From Turnera subulata (taxonomy: Eukaryota > Streptophyta > Magnoliopsida > Malpighiales > Passifloraceae): a stretch of DNA of 64,000 nucleotides. A program made the position numbers and the translations under genes. The stretch is from assembly GCA_028386065.3 (NCBI GenBank), contig JAKUCV010007207.1, positions 3,046-67,045 of the forward strand. Direction: 5' to 3'. Shown here in pieces: positions 59,192 through 64,000 of this stretch (positions within the stretch are counted from its first letter, which is position 1; the number at the start of each line of letters is the position of its first letter). The notes below the pieces were generated by a model, which searched no databases, was not told the origin of the DNA, and saw only the letters and a program-made list of their open reading frames with translations.

Positions 59192-61791
59192 ATGGTTGAA
59201 TTTCAACCCGAGAATGCTGCTGCTGCTGCCGCCGCCGCCGCTGCTGGATCCTAAGTCCAACCTGTCGTCATGTATGCAACACCTTATCCCAACGTGTCCA
59301 AAATCGAGGTGTTTGCCGGAGCAAATTTCAAGAGATGGCAGGAGCGTATTTTTTCAACACTTGACGTGCACGGGGTGGCCTACGCTTTAACAGAATCAAA
59401 GCCAGCAACCAGTGATCAAAAACTGATGGAGAATTGGCTTAATGCCGATAAGGTTTGCCGACATACAACAATCCAAACTTTATCCAATGAACTTTTTGAC
59501 GTTTATGCATCTTACAAGGAAGCAAATGACATCTGGGATAGCATGGTGGAAAAATATACCGTAGAAGATGCTTTGAAGCAGAAGTTTGCCATTTTCAGTT
59601 TCTACAAGTGGGAGATGAAGGAAGACAAATCCGTTACTAGTCAGATCACAGAGTACCAGAGGCTTGTAGAGGACCTGAAGGCAGTGAAGATCTCTCTACC
59701 TGATGAATTTCTTGCAGGTTCCCTGATCGAAAAGCTACCCAATTCGTGGAAGGACTACAAACACAACTTGAAGCATAAGCACAAGCTGATGCCACTCAAG
59801 GACTTGATCACTCACATCCACATTGAAGATAAGAACAAATGAGAACTCAAAGGTGCGATTGCCAAAGAGATGGCAGCCAAAGCTAACTTGGTAGAAGGTA
59901 CCTCTGGTTCTAAGCAGTTTAATTACAATAAGAAATCTGGTTACAGCCCTAAAATTACTAATCCCACCTCCTTTAAGAAGAAAGGAAATTGTTTTGTTTG
60001 TGGAAAGCCAGGACACTTTGCACCACAATGTAAGAAGAGGGTCAGAAATGGCAATCCTCCTAAGCCAAGTGCTAACTTGGTTGAAGGAGATGATATAATT
60101 GTTGCGGTCATTTCTGAAACCTTCTTAGTTGCCAATGTGAAAGACTGGGTGGTAGACTCTGGTGGTACCAGGCATACCTGTGCAAGCAAAGATGCTTTTT
60201 CCTCCTATACCGAGGTAGGGGATGGAGAAGAACAAATTTATCTTCGTGATTCCCGAACTGCAAAAGTTCAAGGGAAAGGAAAGGTTCTTCTCAAGCTCAT
60301 ATCTGGCAAGACTCTGGCTCTCAACAATGTTCTACATGTGCCTGAAATTCGGGCAAACCTGGTCCCTGTGTCCCTCTTGGAAAAAGTGGGGGTTAAGGTG
60401 TCATTTGACTCTGACAAGATCATAATGACCAAGAACAACATCTTTGTGGGTAAGGGCTATTGTAACCAAGGATTTTTTATTTTGAGTGTTGCCGAAACTG
60501 TGAATGAAAATGCAAGTTCTTCTTTTGCTTACTTGACTGACTCTTTTGATATGTGGCATGCTAGACTAGGACATGTTAGTGCACCTTATCTTAAGAAACT
60601 TCAAAATAGTGGGTTAATATCTACCTCTAGTGATTTATTATCTGATAAATGTGAAATATGTGCTGAAACTAAACAAGTTAAGAAATCTTGTCCTTCTGTG
60701 AATAAAATAAAAACTGAATTACTTAGTTTAATTCACACAGACTTAGGAGACTTAAAACAAACCATGACTAGAGGAGGTAAAAATTATTATGTGACTTTCA
60801 TAGTTGACTTTTCAAGATATACTAAAGTATATTTGATTAGGAATAAAGATGAAGCTTTTGACATGTTTTTCCTATACAAAGCTGAAGTAGAAAACCAATT
60901 AGATAGGAAGATTAAAAGGGTTAGATCAGATAGAGGTGGTGAATATGTGCTGTTTAATGAATTCTGTGAGAAAGAAGGTATAATACATGAGACCACACCT
61001 CCTTATTCACCACAAGCTAATGGCGTAGCTGAACGGAAAAATAGGACTTTAAAAGAAATGATGAATGCAATGCTTGTTAGTAGTTCAACACCTAATAACC
61101 TTTGGGGTGAAGCTATTTTATCAGCATGTCACGTACATGACCGGATTCCTTATAAAAAGACTGATAAGACATCATATGAATTGTGGAAAGGTTATTCACC
61201 TAATCTTAAATACTTAAAAGTGTGGGGGTGTCTTGGTAAAGTTATGTTAACTGATCCTAAGAAAAGGAAAATAGGTTCTGAAACTAGTGATTGTATGTTC
61301 ATTGGTTATGCTGATAATAGTGCTGTGTATAGATTTTTTGTTTTGAAAAGTGATGTGCTTGATGTGAATACCATTTTTGAAACAAGAAATGCTGAATTTT
61401 TTGAGAATGTGTTTCCGTTAAAACAAAATAACTTGACCGTTGCATCTACACGAGAAATCTCTGAAAGTGAGAACGATGCACAAGATGATTTTGAAAATGA
61501 AGTTGATGAACAATCCAGTGTTTTGAGAAGAAGTAAAAGACAAAGGAATGAAACTTCTTTTGGTAATGATTTTTATACTTTTTTGGTTCAAAATGATCCA
61601 TCAACTTACTTTGAAGTTATTTCTTCTCCTGATGCAAATTTGTGGAAAGAAGCAATAAAAGCTAATCCATTAAACAAAACAAAACTTGGGTTTTAGTTGA
61701 TTTACCCCCAGGAGTAAAACCAATTGGTTGCAAATGGGTTTTCCGAAGGAAACTTAATCCTGATGGTTCAATTGATAAATACAAAGCCAGG
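59192..61791 (+). pseudogene. Ty1/Copia gag-pol, first part (gag, protease, integrase, start of RT)
   Basis: ATG 59192 opens MVEFQPEN followed by ten Ala codons (GCT/GCC repeat), then a TAA at 59252. The same frame resumes with gag (VFAGANFKRWQERIFSTLDV), meets TGA at 59840, then gives the knuckle CFVCGKPGHFAPQC. Protease follows: WVVDSGGTRHTC. Then GAG-pre-integrase (MWHARLGHVS) and integrase with HTDLGDLKQ, RSDRGGEYV and ETTPPYSPQANGVAERKNRT. RT begins near 61610 (LWKEAIKAN), shifts frame at about 61680 with a small loss, and reads TWVLVDLPPGVKPIGCKWVF before being cut by a solo LTR at 61791. Domain order with integrase before RT is diagnostic of Copia. Confidence 0.92.
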
Positions 61792-63433
61792 TGTGAACAT
61801 CCAAATTTGACCCATGAAAATTCTATTAAATTAGGCTTTAGACATGTTTGAACTATAAGATTAGCGAGATGAGTTAGTCTTGGGTTGAAGTGTGGATGAA
61901 GTTTATTTTTAGTAGAATTTATGCATTATAGTAATTGAGGCCTTTACGTGCTTAGAACCTAGGATTAATAAGATGATTTAATCATAGGATAAAAACATAT
62001 GATAAGGATTAAATTGCTAAAAATGCATTTTAATTCATTAGCTTGGGCTTGTTTGTTTATTCTTTAAGCCCAATTATATTGAGATGATTTATTCTTGGGT
62101 TAAAGATAAATGTAAGAGTCCAAATTAATGAAATATGGACTTTTTCCAGAGTTGCACAGCCCATTAATACCTTGCTTGCAGACAAATTTAACCCTAATTT
62201 TCGTGGAAAATCAGAGTTAAATCATTCCTTAGTAGTAAGAGTGGTTTTGGTATGATTTTAGCTTAAAATGGGGAATTAATGTATAATCAATCAATTAGGA
62301 GATGATTGAGAGGAATAATAATCAAGAAAACAGAGGATTTTGGGCAGTCTAAGTGTTAATTACGCGGTAGGATCAATCAGGGAGAAATTAGGGGAGAATC
62401 GAGATCGAAAAAGGAAAGAACGGGTGTAACGCGCAGGTGCGGGTGGTCTTCTCGAGATGACCGCCAGGTCTGGGCGGTCTTCTTTCCATAACCGCCCGGC
62501 CTGGCTATCATCCAAAGGATGACCACCGGCCATGGCGGTCATATGCACCCAGGACGAGTTTCTTTTCCCGATTTTGCTCCTAATTTGATTCTACTCAGTT
62601 TTGGCCCAGATTTTTGGCCATTACCTTGATCATTAAGCTGGTCCACGCCCCTAAGCTACCCATAACACTATAAATAGGACCCCCCCTCTCACATTTTACG
62701 GGACACACATTCTATTACACACACACTCTTCATAAGCTTTGGAGCTTGGAGAAACTCTACTTCTCCAAGCTTAAGAAATAGTTCTATAGGCAAAACTCTG
62801 GTGGAATTTCATGGGTAATACCAACCATTGAATGCAGCAAGAGGTAGATCAAGAAGAACTCCAAGATTGAGTTAAGAAGTGGGAGGAAATTATGTGGAAG
62901 ACACAACCCAAACCAAGGAGCTAGAGGAGGGCTACAAGAGGTAATCCTAATCCCTTTTTGTTTGACCGATTGCTTCTGTGATGTTGATGTTTATGATGAT
63001 GTGACTGTTGTGATGCCATGTCAAGAACTACGTAGGCTTTGAACCCGATCGTCGGGGTACGTAGGTGGTTTCTAGTGGTGGAAATTCAAGCCCAATCTTC
63101 TTCTTCTCCCCTTTCTTTTTTTAGTTTCAGTTATTATGTGTTTTGTTGTTCACACTTGCACACTTGCACAAGGCATACAAAATCCTTCAATTGCACAAAG
63201 TTACGCCCCAATATGGATGGGTGCCTAACACCTTCCCATCCATGACGAATCCCCGGGTCCAGCATCTTTGGTTCATTATCTAGTTGCCTAAACGGAGTCA
63301 TGTGAAGGTTTTTCCCGAGTTTTGTCCTTTAATAAAACTTGGGTGGCGACTCCAAAGATGTTGGATGGCGGTTATGAAGAAGGTGTAAGGAATAGGTGAA
63401 TAGGCCCAAGTGATTTTGGGTCGGGTATTCGCA
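61792..63433 (+). mobile_element. Solo LTR, 1.64 kb, probably Gypsy, inside Copia RT
   Basis: Begins TGTGAACATCC and ends TATTCGCA. The 5-bp duplication ccagg flanks it exactly (61787-61791 and 63434-63438), and the Copia RT frame resumes after it (KAR then LVAKGF). A TATA box (ctataaata, 62668-62676) and a transcript-start-like leader are present, and near the 3' end 'gggtggcgactcc' is the kind of sequence found in LTRs of Gypsy Tat/Ogre-type elements. A GC-rich part at 62430-62560 repeats gaccgcc/ggcggtc in both orientations and could form hairpins. Confidence 0.9.
62668..62676 (+). promoter_or_regulatory. TATA box of the solo LTR
   Basis: The sequence ctataaata is followed about 30-60 bases later by a C-rich stretch and 'cattttacgggacacaca', consistent with an LTR promoter. 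Confidence 0.6.
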
Positions 63434-63438
63434 CCAGG

Positions 63439-64000
63439 TTAGTTGCAAAAGGTTTTCTCAAAAACAAAACATTGATTATTTTGATATTTTTGCTCCAGTT
63501 ACAAGAATTTCTTCTATTCGAGTTTTGATAGCCTTAGCATCAGTTCACAAACTTTTTGTACATCAAATGGATGTTAAAACAGCTTTTCTAAACAGTGATT
63601 TAGAAGAAGAGATTTATATGGTGCAATCGGAGGGTCATGTTATTTCTGGTCAGGAACACAAAGTGTGTAGGTTGGTCAAATCTTTATATGGCTTGAAACA
63701 AGCACCTAAACAATTGAGAAATTTGACCAAGTTATGCTTAACTATGGATTTATCTCTGTTGAGGTAGATAAATGTGTGTATACCAAAGTTTCAAATAAGA
63801 ACTGTGTGATTGTTTGTTTGCATGTGGATGACATGTTAATTTTTAGTAATAGTCTTGATGTCATTCACGATACTAAAGTGTTTCTTGCTTCTCAATTTGA
63901 TGTGAAAGATATGGGTGAAGCAAATGTGGTTTTGGGAGTTAAAATCATAAGGGAAGGTGATAGTATTATACTATCACAAGAGCATTAAGTTGAGAAACTT
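63439..64000 (+). pseudogene. Ty1/Copia reverse transcriptase, continued (runs off the window)
   Basis: Continues the RT interrupted at 61791: LVAKGF, DIFAPVTRISSIRVLIALA (across frame changes), VHQMDVKTAFLNSDLEEEIY and SLYGLKQAPKQ. A frameshift lies near 63715, then NYGFISVEVDKCVYTK and the active site CLHVDDMLIFSNSLD. A TAA at 63986-63988 lies where a Tyr codon is expected (SQEHYVEK in relatives). RNase H and the 3' LTR lie beyond the window. Confidence 0.9.

Overview
The window is nuclear DNA of a flowering plant, most likely a eudicot. The evidence is spliced GT-AG genes of plant-only families (D-type cyclin, SOFL, MRS2/MGT magnesium transporter, type I MADS), AT-rich intergenic DNA, and dense plant retrotransposons (Ty3/Gypsy with a chromodomain, Ty1/Copia, L1-type LINEs with an RNase H tail, hAT elements, a tRNA-derived SINE). 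The species cannot be fixed from the sequence alone.

Gene islands. The left third (about 1-19 kb) carries a five-exon CYCD1-type cyclin (+, 1447-3016), a single-exon ABCI17/STAR1-type ATP-binding protein (-, 7553-8341) and a four-exon SOFL gene (+, 14310-15272), separated by long AT-rich spacers. A second island at 53-57.5 kb carries a small three-exon PsaN-like thylakoid protein (-, 53303-54169) and a six-exon MRS2-3/MGT4-type Mg2+ transporter (-, 55048-57544). A type I MADS-box gene (-, 42144-42805) is broken by a one-base deletion and is followed by a second, more decayed MADS copy that shares its upstream region.

Mobile DNA fills most of 19-52.6 kb and 58-64 kb. It can be read as a set of dated nests: (1) an hAT element (19050-23100) with a perfect 8-bp target duplication and a transposase broken by a stop and a 189-bp tandem duplication; (2) a family of AT-rich repeat units at 23.4-30.8 kb invaded by a LINE and by a 1.24-kb solo LTR that carries ten ACATCGATGT palindromes; (3) a complete but dead Gypsy chromovirus-type element with 2.7-2.8 kb LTRs (30980-41302), with a related LTR end at the left edge of the window; (4) a four-level nest at 44.6-52.7 kb: Copia RNase H relic, then a MITE, then a non-autonomous hAT, then a complete-length L1-type LINE, each junction supported by target-site duplications; (5) a Copia element running off the right edge, split by a 1.64-kb solo LTR with a 5-bp target duplication.

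The host genes do not form a pathway together; they are ordinary plant genes in a repeat-rich neighbourhood. I did not find a clearly new molecular system. The most informative signals are the nested insertion history, an upstream ORF overlapping the cyclin start codon, a SINE with a 17-bp target duplication, the decayed MADS pair, and the palindrome array in the solo LTR.
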